The notes under the pieces are model-generated. The model saw nothing but the letters and a program-made list of their open reading frames with translations, made no database searches and was not told the DNA's origin. The position numbers and the translations under genes were made by a program. From Epiperipatus broadwayi (lineage: Eukaryota; Onychophora; Udeonychophora; Euonychophora; Peripatidae), in the NCBI GenBank assembly GCA_028023455.1, contig JAQFVV010000030.1:824501-888500 (forward strand): a stretch of 64,000 nt of DNA, read 5' to 3'. Shown here piece by piece: positions 25,868 to 37,939 of this stretch. How positions within the stretch are numbered: the stretch's first letter is position 1; each line of letters begins with the position of its first letter.

Positions 25868-25910
25868 TTCACTGTGGTTTAGCTAAGACCCTGAGTCCAA
25901 CCACAGTGAA
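25868..25910. repeat. Perfect 12-bp hairpin
   Basis: TTCACTGTGGTT (25868-25879) pairs exactly with AACCACAGTGAA (25899-25910) across a 19-base loop. No T-run follows, so there is no sign of a terminator. Confidence 0.7.
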
Positions 25911-26401
25911 GGTATATTCTTTTCTTAAAATAAATTATCATCTGCACAAATAATTACTTGAGTTAAAGAAGGAAAGTGATTAAAAAAAGAAATCGGTGAA
26001 ATAAAATATACAAAATTTAAATTTTTATTTGTAACTATATTTTAAAATATGGCAGAAATAGATAAATTTTCTTAATTAAATAGAATCCATTAAAGAATGC
26101 AATTAATTTATGAAACATTTTAATTGAGAGAAAAATAGATAACAGGAAAAATTTGAAACAATAGGCTACTAATAAGTAGTTTAATTAAAAATAGAATTGA
26201 AAAAGTTATAAATAAATACTTTTTCTTTTGTTCTGGTCTTATGCTTACTGTAGTTTTGCTGAAGAATAAGTTTTTATTCAGAATTTTTCGGAAAGAAGTT
26301 TGCTGAAATTTACAAGATAATTTGCTGGGAAAGCTTGCTGTATTGTCTTCAAGCCATAGTCTTTTTCTTTCTGTTCAGCATATATATCCATAAATCACAA
26401 A
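25911..26401. other. AT-rich stretch, nothing recognised
   Basis: AT-rich sequence leading into a short region with zinc-finger-like coding signals. Confidence 0.4.
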
Positions 26402-26665
26402 ATGAGCTACTCTGCAAAAAGAAATGAGTGTTATTTTTGCCCTTACTCTCCTGCTTGTTCCCGAGACTGGAGTCGTAGACATGTCAGCCAGCCTGAGAAC
26501 TAAAGTGCCCTTCATTCATGACAAATCCCATACCCTGTTCAATAAAAATTCTTTCAATGGAAATGTAAAATAACATCAAGACTCAAAAAGGAACTGCCAC
26601 GCCACATCAACGGTTTCCATTCTTACACCAGCCTTCTAGTTACCGGTAACTATTCCATGATTTGA
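26402..26665 (+). pseudogene. Possible C2H2 zinc-finger gene remnant
   Basis: A short frame from 26402 to 26503 encodes NECYFCPYSPACSRDWSRRH, which has the CxxC-x13-H look of a C2H2 zinc finger, but the second His is missing. About 50 bases on, in another frame (26552-26665), FQWKCK is followed by RLKKELPRHINGFH. This has the finger's basic helix and H-x4-H ending, but only one Cys. Between them the frame is broken. This would fit a decayed multi-finger gene or retrocopy. Other fingers were not found on either side. Confidence is low, because two degenerate fingers can arise by chance. Confidence 0.3.
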
Positions 26666-28779
26666 AATACATTTGTCTTTTTTCAATGTAAATTTAAATA
26701 TCTGCTCTGTTATTCTATCTATATATTTTGAAATTTATATGTAATATTGTAAAATATATTTAATTAATTGCTTTCTTTTCTCTTTTTAAAAATATTGTAA
26801 TGGGTGATAGTTTATTACATATAATGGCGACAATAGTTCTTATTAATTTAATTGAAAATGTGTCATTTAACTTTCCGCCATTATGCACCTGTAATTAAGG
26901 ATTTGTTTTATATAGATATTTTATTTAGAAAGCAAATCGCAGAAAGTGCAAATCTCATTCTTAAAATTAATATTTAATTGCTAAAAATTCTGTTAATAAC
27001 TATAAAAGATTCTATTATAAAACTTCCAAGATTTTTAATTTAGTTTTTATATATATATAAGAAAAAGAAAATCCCAATCGATGTTTTTTTTTTAGTCAAT
27101 GAAGGGTTACGAATTTATAATTCTATTTTTAAAGAGCTTGAAATAAAATAAATGTTCACATTTATTTTTTTTGTAATAAAAGAGTATACATTTGACAATA
27201 TGTATATATATTAAAGTTTTATAAATACCGTTTGGCTCTGTGGGTAGATAGGTTAAACTTCAACTAAATCAGTAAAATATCCGATCACTTGTGTTAATGA
27301 TCTAAATTTTATAAAAGGGAAAGTTACTATTATTTTTCTGTGGTGTTTTTAGTGGTGGTTGAGCTTTTAGTAATGTTATATATATATTGCAGAGGGTTTC
27401 TTTTTAAATTTAAAGGTCATTTGACCGTATTTATATAGTATCGTGCACTGGGTGATCTGTGGGCATCTCAGCATGTATACAGTGTTTCCCTTTTACCAAG
27501 TCTGCTTAGGCTAATATGCCTGCATCTGGATCTCCATGAAAATAAATAAAAATTCTGGATCTCATATCTATTTCAGATATTTCAGTGTGCGTAACTGGAC
27601 ATTAGCAATAAAACTCCGTATCTGAATCTGGACACGTGGCTAGCGAACGGATTCCATTTTTCTCTAACCCAGTTTAGAGACGGAGTGCTATCCGGTCTTG
27701 TATTAGCCTCTTGGTTGCTGTTATGTCTCGAGTCTCACAGCCCACAATATGCTATCACCTTAGGACACACTATTGTATATTTATATTTATTTTGAAATCT
27801 TTCTCAAAATATTAAAATGCTTCAATCATCGCAGGAAATTTCCGCTGGGGTCACTATTTCTTTTTCTTGAGTCATGAGTAGAGGGCTGTGATTTAAATAT
27901 GTCCAAAAAAGTTTAGTTGGGTTTAACCATTTATTTATTACCACGTGCTCTATCCATAGAGTTAATGAATTATGTCTCTTGAATTTTACGTAACCCGTCC
28001 ATTGGCTGGAAATATTAAAAAAAAAATTATAATATAAATTTTTGTCTATTATCATCATTACAAAAGAAGGGATTTTTCGTATATAGTTGTATATGGTTGT
28101 AGAGTAATAGCCTGTAGCTCAATCAGTGAAACTTTGTAGAATCTTGCTAGCATAACTACTAAAAGTTTTTTGGTCTCTCATTCACTATCATTAAAACTAG
28201 TATTTTTTTTTGTGTGTGTGACACATATATAAATCTGGTCATTATATATATATCTGCATGTTAAAATTTATTTTGTGGTCTTATCTCTCCCTGACCACCG
28301 AGCATATATTAAGAATAAATTCTAGTGAGGTTTGGGGAGTAAGTCGCTTAGTAGAAATCTGGAGGTGTAGGTGAGGTTCTAACCCTCTACTTGCATCTCT
28401 AGGTTAGGTTAAAGCAATTTTACTTTTCATACCATTACAATATATATATATGTGTGTGTGTTTTATGTATACCCATTAAGAGCTATGGTAAATCCTTGTA
28501 ATAACTTGAATTTGTATATTAATCATGTAAATCACAATGGGATAATTTATTTTGTATATTAATCAGGAGGCTTATATGTATTGCCATATTCTAAAGATCT
28601 TAATATTATTTTTTTTGTTATTAATAAATGTATTCAATTGTTAAAATTATTATAGTGACTTAATTATAGATGATTTTTAGAAGATCAGATTTGGATCATC
28701 GCTTGGTCACAATACAGTAATAGACCGTATGTTCTCTGAGCAAGATTTGAGCATAATGGTCTGACATATAAAAGGAAAT
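26666..28779. other. No recognised gene
   Basis: Mostly AT-rich. The block at 27430-27780 is less AT-rich and free of homopolymers, and may be unique or an unrecognised repeat. Weak tRNA box A-like strings near 27231 and 28110 have no box B partner. A short (TA)/(TG) run lies at 28439-28460. Confidence 0.4.
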
Positions 28780-29480
28780 GTATTTAGTGTTTTGGGGCAT
28801 CCAGTGATGATGATATTTCCCATCAATAATCATCATTCTGGTTGGCATAAAGAGAATATCCTTTAAAGCCCATGCACTATATTTTATTTCAGTTTAGTCT
28901 CTTAGAATTTCAGTTTATAGATGGCCAAGTCATTAATGGTACTAAGTGGCCTGGCATTCATGCTGATTAGCATATTTTAATATACCAGCTTTATTGTTTT
29001 TATGATTATGTAATCTATGGATGAGCACTTAAGATGGTACATCCAAATTATGTTTAAATAATTGCCCCAATCTGGCAAAGGCTAAATAGTTGGCCTGATT
29101 TACAGAAGACCCCTTTCAAATCCAGACACAAGGTTGACTTGATTTATTTTCATTGTTGATCATTCATGATGATGAATAGTTATTTCTTATGAGTATTACT
29201 CACACGTATTGTTAATGCTGGTGGATTTGTAGTTAATTATAATTATTCTAAGGAACTGAATGGGATGAGCTCAGAGATCTCCTGCTCTTATAATATATAA
29301 TGTTAATTATATTTTTCATGCTTTAATATTACTTTACTTAAATATCTTATTTTAATCTTATATCTTTATATTTTATATTAAATAATTTTAATTGAAATAT
29401 TTATTTTTGAGCTAGGGTTGATGATGATTTCTTATTACCACATGTTCACCCCACCATTAACCCAGGGATGACTACCCTGA
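28780..29480 (+). repeat. Interspersed repeat, copy 1 of a diverged direct pair
   Basis: Shares ordered blocks with 31525-32075: TTTAAAG.CCATGCACTA.ATTTTAT, a TTTATAG.TGGC block, ATCCAAATTAT, TCTGGCAA.GGCT.AATAG..TGGCCTG and TTTCAAATCCA..CACAAGG.TGACTTGATTT. Divergence is high. No coding is recognised, so the element class is unknown. Confidence 0.6.
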
Positions 29481-31524
29481 ATCCCCATCCCATTAAGATA
29501 TATTGTAAGGGTGTGGGCACTAGCCATGCCAATATTACAAGCTCCTAAAGTTTAAATTTAGGTGTAATATGTAATTATCTATATTTTTTTAAATTATCAA
29601 AACAGATATTACATTTAATTTAATGTTTTCTCTTTCCAAATAGTAATATGAAAATTCTAGACATTTTTAAAAATAGTATTGATTATTTTGTTAATTTATA
29701 AATAGTTGTAAAAAAGAGAAAAATATAAAATCAAATAAATAATTTTTGTTTTCTCTCTTCAATAATTATTAACTATTTATCAGTTTTAATTTTGGAAAGC
29801 TATTGAAACTTTTGATTTTAACTTTTGAAAGAAAATAAGTGAGAGAAACTTTTATGTTTAGTAATATTTTTAAAAAGGAAAGAAGAAGAAAAATATGATT
29901 TTAACATTTTATTAAAACTTTACTTTAATTAGGGCTTTCTTTCTTTTCTCTTTATCTTTTTCCAAAAGGAAATATAGTATTTGTCAAATCAGTCTAATTA
30001 ATCTGATTATCTTTATTTCTTTTTGCAAAAAACTTTTAATGTGAAAGGAATGTCAAAAATTTTATGATTCTAATTTAAATTGTTGACTTGTTTTTCAATG
30101 TCACTGTTGAAGGAGGAAAATAACCACTGTATTTCTAAAAATTGATCTAATTGGTTATTATTAATTATGTCATATTAGAGATAGATTGTTATTGGTTTGA
30201 GGCAGGGTTATTCCAAAATTAAGAAGGGTCTGAATAAGTGAGAAAAACTAAGTGTTTGGAGAGAAGAAATCATTCTTAAACCAGTTGTTGAAGAGCACAG
30301 TAGGAGAAAAACTTGGTCCAGCTGCTCAAGAAGAAAGATGCACAAGTCTTATTTAAGCTGTTATTGTTTTAACCAAGCTGTTAGCATACTACGAGTTATA
30401 AAAATAGTTTCTACAATGAAAACTGCTATATTAGCTAAAAGCTAACATCATTCTTCCTCCAGGTAATCTGTCTTCACTGGAATAAAATGTAAAGGAGGAG
30501 ATTGCCTTTAAAGTAATCTGCAACCTTGTCTTCAACCAAGAGTATGAGTCTAAATGTTAGCCTCACCTGGAAAATTTTTATTATAAGAAAAAAATGGATA
30601 CATTATTTGCTGTTTGTTAACCTGAAAATCCTGCATACAAAAATAGGACCAATTAATAATATACATTGTGTATAAGCCTTCAAGAAGAAAACTTGGAAAA
30701 ACTGTGCTATCATTGGAAAGAACTCCAAATAAGAATAAAATCATGGTTAAAGTTATTTTCTTTATGTGCACATTGTTTTTCCAGTTATAGTTAAAAAGTT
30801 TTTTTAAAGTAATAATTTTATAAAAGCAACAATTGTTAATTTTGAATAATTCTATTAAATTAATATTTTCTTGTAAAATATGTTTTTTTTTTAATCCATT
30901 CATTTTTCTTTTTAAAATTTTGGAGTTTTTTAGAAATTTTAATTTTGTTAAATTTAAAATTTTATTTTGAAACAATTTTTCTTTTCATTCATTTATTTCC
31001 CCTCCAAAATTCAACAAAGGATTAGTTAAGCTAATTTAAAGATTGTTATCTCTGATTTAAAAATGTTGTTTTTCCACCTTTTGGTTATTTAAAGAGATAA
31101 CTTAATGACTTAAAGAGTAATTAATTTAATGAATTGAAATCAACTTGTTAACATAATTTTTTATGAAACTATTTTTTTGTTGTTGATAAAATGAATATTT
31201 AAAATTTCATATTATGTCATTTTTATTTATTTTTTGGTAATCAGTTATTAAATAATTGTTTAAAAATATTTTAGTATTCCTCCAGCTATCTGTTACATGA
31301 ATTGGCAGTGTGTGTGACTTGATTTTAATACAACTTAGAGTTTAGGGATTTTTAAATTGTGCAGTAAAGCTATTTAATTATAGCAGATTAAATCTTATTA
31401 ATTATTTAAAATTATGTAGAATAAGGTCTTATATTTCTATATCTCGCTCACAGTAATTGTTTATAGTTTTTGTTTCCTGAGCTAGATTAGAGCAGATGGT
31501 TACTTATAGACATTAGAAGTTTAT
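29481..31524. other. AT-rich stretch; no recognised gene
   Basis: The longest open frame here (30550-30975, minus, 141 codons) is rich in Lys/Asn/Phe/Leu/Ile, as expected by chance in AT-rich DNA, and shows no domain. A purine-rich block at 30220-30520 has no recognised identity. Confidence 0.45.
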
Positions 31525-32075
31525 GTTGGTGTGGACATCCAGATGATAAACTTGGATCGCACAAAGGTATATCTTTTAAAGTCCATGCACTACATTTTAT
31601 ATTTATTAGAAATTAAGTTTATAGTTGGCTAGTACATTAATGATACCATATTGCCAAAGTATCGATCATGATAATCATGTTTCTGGATTCCAGCATTTTC
31701 ATTGTTATCGAATGCATAAGTCTGCATCCAAATTATTATTTATATAATCTGTACCAAGTTTGGCAATGGCTGGATAAATAGCCTGTGTATAATGTACCTT
31801 TTTATTTCTAGTGGATCCATTTCAAATCCACTTACAAGGGTGACTTGATTTTATGATTCTTGTTTGTTTTTTTTGCTCTTTTTTGACTGTATAATACTGA
31901 TGATTAATGATAATTTTTGTTTAATGATGGATGAACTATGGTTAGTTTTAGTCTTTGCTGATTTCTTATGCTCATTCCTTTTATATTTAATTTTGATTAT
32001 TAAATGTGGAGGATGATGATGGTTTCCCATTTCCCCATACCCTCCCTATACAATCTCTTCTTTTTCCATACCATT
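31525..32075 (+). repeat. Interspersed repeat, copy 2 of a diverged direct pair
   Basis: Second copy of the repeat at 28780-29480, in the same orientation and about 2.7 kb downstream. Shared blocks are listed under copy 1. Confidence 0.6.
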
Positions 32076-32772
32076 ACATATGTTATGATTTGTTAGTATT
32101 TTTTTTTAAAAAGTTTTCTTTAATGAGAAATTGTCAGATAAATATCAAAGGCGTAATATTCCTTTTAAAACACGTGCATACTTGTCAAATATTTAAAACA
32201 TGTCCAAGTGTTAAAAATAATGAATGTAATATTGGTATTTTATATTAAAAATTTATTTTGAAATATGATTGAGTTCATTTATATGTGAATTATCTCTCCT
32301 CCTTTTGATTGCTGTGAGTTAAATTTCATGTATGAAAAATTCATTATGTTCATGCAAATATGGTGGATTTATTGGTGGTTTTCTATAAATGTGAGGTCAG
32401 ATCCAAAGGACTATCTCAGTTAAAGAATTTTACCTGTAAATTGGGTCGGATTCAAAGAACCATCTCACATGATTAGTTTGTGCTATTGTTAAATTAGTAT
32501 TTGGATCTAAGGTGGCTACTCCCTAGAGGTATCATTATAAGAAAGGATGTATTAGTTATAATTATTCCATATTAGATATATATGTGTGACCACGCTATGA
32601 AGCTTTTCGTATAAATGAACATGTTATATTTATAGGATCAGCCATATATATGATTATACTCTGGGTATATTAAAGATCAGGGATTTACTCTATGGCGAAT
32701 GTACTCAATCATAAAAAAAGTTGTATTATAAGATTTAATTGAAAGAGATTAATATTTTAAAATTAATCAAAA
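32076..32772. other. No recognised gene
   Basis: Includes a small internal direct repeat: GATCCAAAGGACTATCTCA near 32400 and GATTCAAAGAACCATCTCA near 32448. Otherwise unremarkable AT-rich sequence. Confidence 0.4.
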
Positions 32773-32780
32773 TAAACCTT

Positions 32781-34420
32781 GGTAAAAGCCTGAAATCCAG
32801 GCACGGCCGCTTTGGGGCATTGTTTACGTGTCAAAACACATAAAAATGCCGTTTCAGCAGCCGCGGCCTTACAGGCTAATACAATATTTGCATATTGTAT
32901 TAACCCATTGAGCTAGGCCGCTTTACATGACATTGCACAAAAATATTACGGCCTGTTTTGTGCTTCGAAGCTATTTATGCGTATTCGTTCTATTCATAGC
33001 TGATTACCATATCGCTTGAGGGTGTTTAAATTTCAAGGCGATACAACTTAATAGAGTAATGTCATTTTGATTTAAAAATGTTGTTAATTATTAATAATTG
33101 TCATGTGGTCCCCACCCTTCCCGAAAAAAAGGTTAATATGTAAAAAATTGGCAAAGTGTATGTTCGAACAAGCTTCGACAAAGCTCAGGCGCTAAGTCAT
33201 GTTTCAGCGTGGGGAAAATATTCAAGACCACTAAAAGGTCTGAGACGAACGTGCAATTTTGAAACTTTTCTTCAAATAAATTGCCGAGTACAGAAAGTGT
33301 GTGAGATTGTGTTTTTTTTTTGTCAGGCACACGTAATATCCACTTTTTATTACAGCAATAAAATCGAATAAATAATTTTAAAAAGTCCAAAGTTTGTGTC
33401 CTTTTTTGTTGTTTTTTATTTCATTAGAAATTGACAAGTATTTGGATTCAATTTTTTGCAGCAGGGTTAAAATAAATGACGACTTTGGTTGACTTTTTGT
33501 TAAGAATAACAAATTACAAAATACCCACCCCCACCCCAAACGCAGTTTATTGTAGAAGGCTAAAAAAAAAAAAAGGTAATTCGAACAAAATAGAAATCAA
33601 AGTAAAAAGTGAGAAAAAGTTGTTTAAAAAAGTTAAATTCTTGACTTTTTGGTTTACAATTCTTTTTCCGAGTGTCTGGGGTGGGTGTTTGAAAACAATT
33701 TTTGAATTGGCAAAAACACAAAAGTAAATTTTGATTTAATATTAAGAAAAACAATTATGTCAACCAAAAAAAAAATCAAAATTCGAAACAAGTCCCAAAG
33801 TTGATTCTCTTTTTTCAGCGCTGTTAAAATAATTAACTATTTTTGTTGCCTTTTTGTTAATAATAACAGTACGAATTCCCTCCCTCCCCCACTCAAAAAG
33901 CTGTTTCTTGTAGTAGCCAAAAAAAAAAAAAGGCTAATTCAAACATAATCTAAATCAAACTGAAAACAAGTTGTGTTTAAAAAAAAGTAATAATAATAAG
34001 AAAAACCATTTAGTCAAGCCAAAAAAATAAAAGAAAGGTAGAATTAAGTTCTAAACAAGTCGCAAATAATTGTATTTATTTTTTCGGCGGTGGGATTCAA
34101 ACAATTTTTTTTGACATGAAATGGTCCGAAGTTTTCAAATGATAAAAAGAAAAAAATACAATTAGCAAAATTTGTTGAAAAAATATCAGGTTCCAAAAAA
34201 CCCACAAAAAGTAACGAAAATGAATATCAAAATTTGTTTAATAATAAAGAAATCATGTTCTAAATGAAATAAAAATTATTTGTTTAATCAATATTAGAAG
34301 AAAAAAAACCTTGTTGTATAAAAAAAGGAACAGTTGCGGCAGCCCGGTAACATTATATTTCATTGATTTTGTCTAGCATCAACGCTCCAAGCGGCTTTGC
34401 CCGGATTTCAGGCTTTTACC
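32781..34420 (+). mobile_element. hAT-like non-autonomous DNA transposon, copy 1 (1.64 kb)
   Basis: The ends are inverted repeats: GGTAAAAGCCTGAAATCC at the left matches the reverse complement of the right end over about 40 bases (through GCCGCTT.G.GC.TTG). The element is flanked by an exact 8-bp duplication TAAACCTT (32773-32780 and 34421-34428). An 8-bp target duplication is typical of hAT transposons. No transposase is visible. The interior contains two tandem units of about 370 bases (near 33440-33790 and 33800-34110), each with a pyrimidine/C-rich segment followed by an A-run. CpG is frequent here, in contrast to the LINEs, suggesting a younger insertion. Confidence 0.85.
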
Positions 34421-34999
34421 TAAACCTTTGATATTTTATAAATAACTTGTTTTCCACTGTGCTTGTGAACTAAAAAAAAAGAGAGAAGAAAAAGATGGGA
34501 GAAGTAGTTTTGTTGAAAAAAGGAAAATTATATTTGTCTGACAATTATAATATTTTGTAAAGAACTATTGTTTCGTTATTGGTTTAAGTAGAGTGTTAAC
34601 ATCTCTATATGTAATATTGTCTGGTCTGCAAATTTGATTCATGCACTTTCCATTAGGAGTAACATATTCTATGGGTCTAGCCTGGTATTGCAAACAGTGG
34701 CTGTGTAATGGTTATCGTCATCATATTGAACAAATTTTCAAAGCTTATTTAAGTATATATGTACCAGTCTATTTCCTGATGTTTAATGTTAAATGGTGAC
34801 CAAGTCAATTAAATAAATTTAAATTATTTAAGCATGTATAATCTGACCATTACCTTACCATCCATTTATAAATTTTTGGATACCCAGGGTGAGGGCTCGA
34901 TTAAGTAGCTCTCCTTTAGCTATTGTACACACCCATTTGTCTGAGTTAGATGAATGACCTGGTTGATCAGAGAATGATTTTTTTTCATATTATTAAAAC
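34421..34999. other. Spacer, nothing recognised
   Basis: AT-rich sequence between the hAT-like element and the start of gypsy gag-like remnants. It may contain the decayed 5' end of the gypsy element. Confidence 0.4.
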
Positions 35000-36960
35000 A
35001 AAAAAATTAAAACTGAAGTTGAGGACAGAAAATAGCATTCAAATACTTATCAGGTTCAAGATGATTCTGAAGACAATGTAATGCAGTTGGTGGCGAATCC
35101 AGTTAGAAATGTATTGAAAATAATTTTTTTATTTTATATTAAAGAAAAATTGCAGATCAAGAAAATATAAAATGAAAATAGATGAATAAAGAAGATTAGG
35201 TGATGATTAGAAAAGAAAGTTTAGAGATAAACTGTGAAGTAGTTAGCATAAAAAAGTAAAAGATGAAAAAAATTCTAATGTGGACAATGTTGATCCAGAT
35301 AGTGACACATATAAAGAAATAAAACAAAAGAACAGTAGTGCAGAGATAAAAATTCCTGTAAAGAGTGTGGTAATATCACTACAATTAGATATGATGCAGA
35401 TGTTCATATTATAGCAGAAGATAGAAAATGGCTAAAAGCAAATAAATTAAAGCATGGAAATTGTACAAAAACAAATGGATAAAAGCAGATGGAATTAATG
35501 ATGGAAAAATGTTTTGAGTTAAACATTGGAAAATTACAATAAGATAGAAGAAGAACAGAATGAGATGAAGCAAGTTGTCCTAAAGATGAATTGAACAAAT
35601 AAAGAAGTTTTGAAGAAAATCATTTACAGCTAAAAGAAGAAATAATATAGAAATATATGATAAAATCAAGAAAATTAGAGATGAAATTGACAAAATGCTG
35701 GGAAAATACACGACATCATGATTAATTCCAGGAGTTCTAGGATGAAATGATTAAATCTCAAGAAAGCAAAAATAATCAAGGAGAAGAAATGGAATAGATA
35801 CCTGAAGTGGTAGGAAAAAAAATTACAAATACTGTCTATGAATATAGAAATGACTGATGTTAAACAGCAAAAAAAAGTGTCAGTGAAACAATGTATGGTG
35901 CAACAAATAGATCACAACTCAGAAATGGAAGTTATGTTAAAACTTTATAATCAAGTGATACAAAACAACTGAACACAAATTGTAAAATTTAAGAATAAAA
36001 TAATGGGAGGTCATAGAAAGAACAAAAGTTAAAAGAGCACATGCATGCATTATCTCTAAATCATGAAGAAAAGGGACCAATGCTTCTTGTTGAGATGGAG
36101 CACAATCCTGAGACTACTATTACTCAGAATGGATGTAGAGAAAAAAAATCAACTCCATATAGATAACCAGCTAATAGACTTCAACAAGATAGTGGATAAT
36201 CAAATAATAATTGTATACCAAATAACATAAACAATAGTTTCTTATCCAAGCTGGTAAGAATGAAGATCTTCAAAGGGCTGCCATGCAAAAATCCACTGGT
36301 CTATTTGAATGGACTTTCTGAACTATTTGCATTTTATAATTGAACAGATAATGAAAAAAATTATCATAGCCACAAATTATTTGATGTAGCCAAGAATTGA
36401 TGGAATGAATATGAAGAGGCAATAGTACACAGCTTTTGGAACAAAGAGTATGGCCATAATATGCTGCAGTGGGTATCCCAAGAAAGATACCAGATAAGCA
36501 TTGGAGAAAGTTTATAATTCTTTTTGAGGCAGGTAGCAAAATTAAGAACACATACAGCTTTTTCCTTGTTAGAAAGCTATATTATTTGCCTTATAAGGCA
36601 TAATTTATCTGAGATATGCAATATATCATGTTGGCTAATAAGTTGACTATTGAAATGATGGTTACCCAGGTAAAAAGGATCGTAGTTTCATTGTATAAGC
36701 ATTTGCATAATAAAATTTCACAGACTTGACCAACAGAGATTTCATCACACACCTAGACATAGAAATTATGCAACACAGAGGAAAAAAAACTCTTCCATTT
36801 GGGATAAACCTTATTTTGGGAAGCCATGGAGAGAAGAAATACTAGTTTTAAACAATAGTGAAGCAACATTGTTAGAGTGGCCAATCAAGGGTTCAGGAAA
36901 ACTAATAATTACTTCAATGGGGCATTAGTTTCACCAGAAAAATATAAGAACATTCATTAC
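35000..36960 (+). pseudogene. Ty3/gypsy gag-like region, decayed
   Basis: The purine-rich 5' part (35000-36000) encodes Lys/Glu/Gln-rich pieces, such as EMKLTKCW, that look like a gag coiled coil. From 36250 to 36620 the core of a retrotransposon gag can be read: FKGLPCKNPLVYLNGLSEL, then HKLFDVAKN-WNEYEEAI, SFWNKEYG and QERYQISIGESL. This is the usual 'NWW' plus 'Y.QG..S...F' block. Stops interrupt it repeatedly. The gag protein would form the particle around the element's RNA. A CCHC knuckle could not be identified with confidence. The pol region follows after a small insertion. Confidence 0.65.
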
Positions 36961-36999
36961 TGATAAGGAAGTGTGGGAATATTATTTATTCCATATAAT

Positions 37000-37323
37000 T
37001 TTTTATTCCACTTATTTGCATTGCTTAATTATATATACTATAATACACCATACTCCTTAAATTACACTGTACAATGCAGTTAACATAAGATTTATTTTAT
37101 TTCCTTCCTTACAGTTTCAACTGTCCAGCAGTCATCATCACAATGCAGTTAACATAAGATTTATTTTAGTTCCTTACAGTTTCAACTGTCCAGCAGTCAT
37201 CATCAGAGCTCTGATCATGACTGCTGGGCAGTTGAAACTGTAAGGAAGGAAGGAAATAAAATAAATCTTGTGTTAACTGCATTGTACAGTGTAATTTAAG
37301 GAGTATATGGTGTATTATAGTAT
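37000..37323. mobile_element. Short palindromic insertion with hammerhead-like cores (12-bp target duplication)
   Basis: A 324-base insertion in the gypsy element is flanked by an exact 12-bp duplication, ATTCCATATAAT (36988-36999 and 37324-37335). It consists of three copies of one roughly 70-100-base unit: two direct copies in the left half (around 37060-37140 and 37140-37206) and one inverted in the right half (37207-37300). Units contain AGATTTATTTTA, CCTTACAGTTTCAACTGTCC and AGCAGTCATCATCA. A 12-bp duplication suggests insertion by target-primed reverse transcription. The inverted-unit design and hammerhead cores resemble Penelope terminal repeats without the coding part. Confidence 0.75.
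37180..37206 (-). ncRNA. Hammerhead ribozyme-like core in palindromic insertion
   Basis: Read on the minus strand: CTGATGA (37206-37200), one base, stem II GACTG/CAGTT around a 5-base loop, then GAAA (37183-37180). The neighbouring copies are damaged: the unit at 37114-37140 has GTGATGA and the plus-strand copy at 37211-37237 has CTGATCA. Stems I and III are not convincing in this context. Confidence 0.5.
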
Positions 37324-37379
37324 ATTCCATATAATCTGATGATTTTTCATTTCAAGTGAAACAAGTCTGTCCAGTGTTG

Positions 37380-37770
37380 TAGGAACGAGATAGCAATACC
37401 TTTACAGGCATTAATACTGGAAGCCAAGTGTTTATTATATCAGAAGTGACAAGAAAACTTGAAGAGGCTAGGATAACATTTTTTACTGTACCATACACAT
37501 GTTAATTTAATCAGTGGAAACATTAAGTTGGAAATGAAATATGGGTCAGCCTACAAATTGATAATTTATCTACAGAACATGTTTTTGATTATGCCTGGTT
37601 CAATATGTGAAGTTATTCTGGGATTAAACTTTTTGTCTCTGTATCAGTGCACTTTAGTTTGTAAAGAAAATGAATTAGAAGTTGGAGAAGTAGAATTTGG
37701 TAAGATTACTGAGAGTACTATTAACCATATTAATTACATTAAAATCTCGGTGATTGTCATTGAATAATAA
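37380..37770 (+). pseudogene. Ty3/gypsy aspartic protease region, catalytic Asp lost
   Basis: At about 37407 the plus strand reads INTGSQVFIISEVTRKL, matching the retrotransposon protease active site (D-T/S-G followed by a hydrophobic run ending in S-E). The catalytic Asp is replaced by Asn. The following frame, 37528-37767, includes EVILGLNFLSLYQCTL, which matches the protease C-terminal 'ILGxDFL' region. The protease would mature the gag-pol polyprotein; in this copy it could not act. It sits just downstream of the palindromic insertion and leads into the reverse transcriptase. Confidence 0.7.
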
Positions 37771-37939
37771 GTTAAAAGAGTCAGATGTGTTATTGTCAAC
37801 ATATGGAAAGACAGAAAATTTTAAGACTTATCCAGATAGTTTTTCAAACCAACCAAATGTTATCAGTCAATATGTTCATAGAATATGAATAAAAGAACAG
37901 TTTCAAAATATATCATATCTCATATCAATATAGATGAGA

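Noticed and set aside
30550-30975. 141-codon open frame on the minus strand, the longest in the window
   Set aside because: Composition (Lys, Asn, Phe, Leu, Ile) is what AT-rich DNA gives by chance; no domain, signal or neighbour supports a gene.
37337-37365. CTGATGA followed by GAAAC, at first another hammerhead
   Set aside because: The bases between cannot form stem II, and it lies just outside the palindromic insertion.
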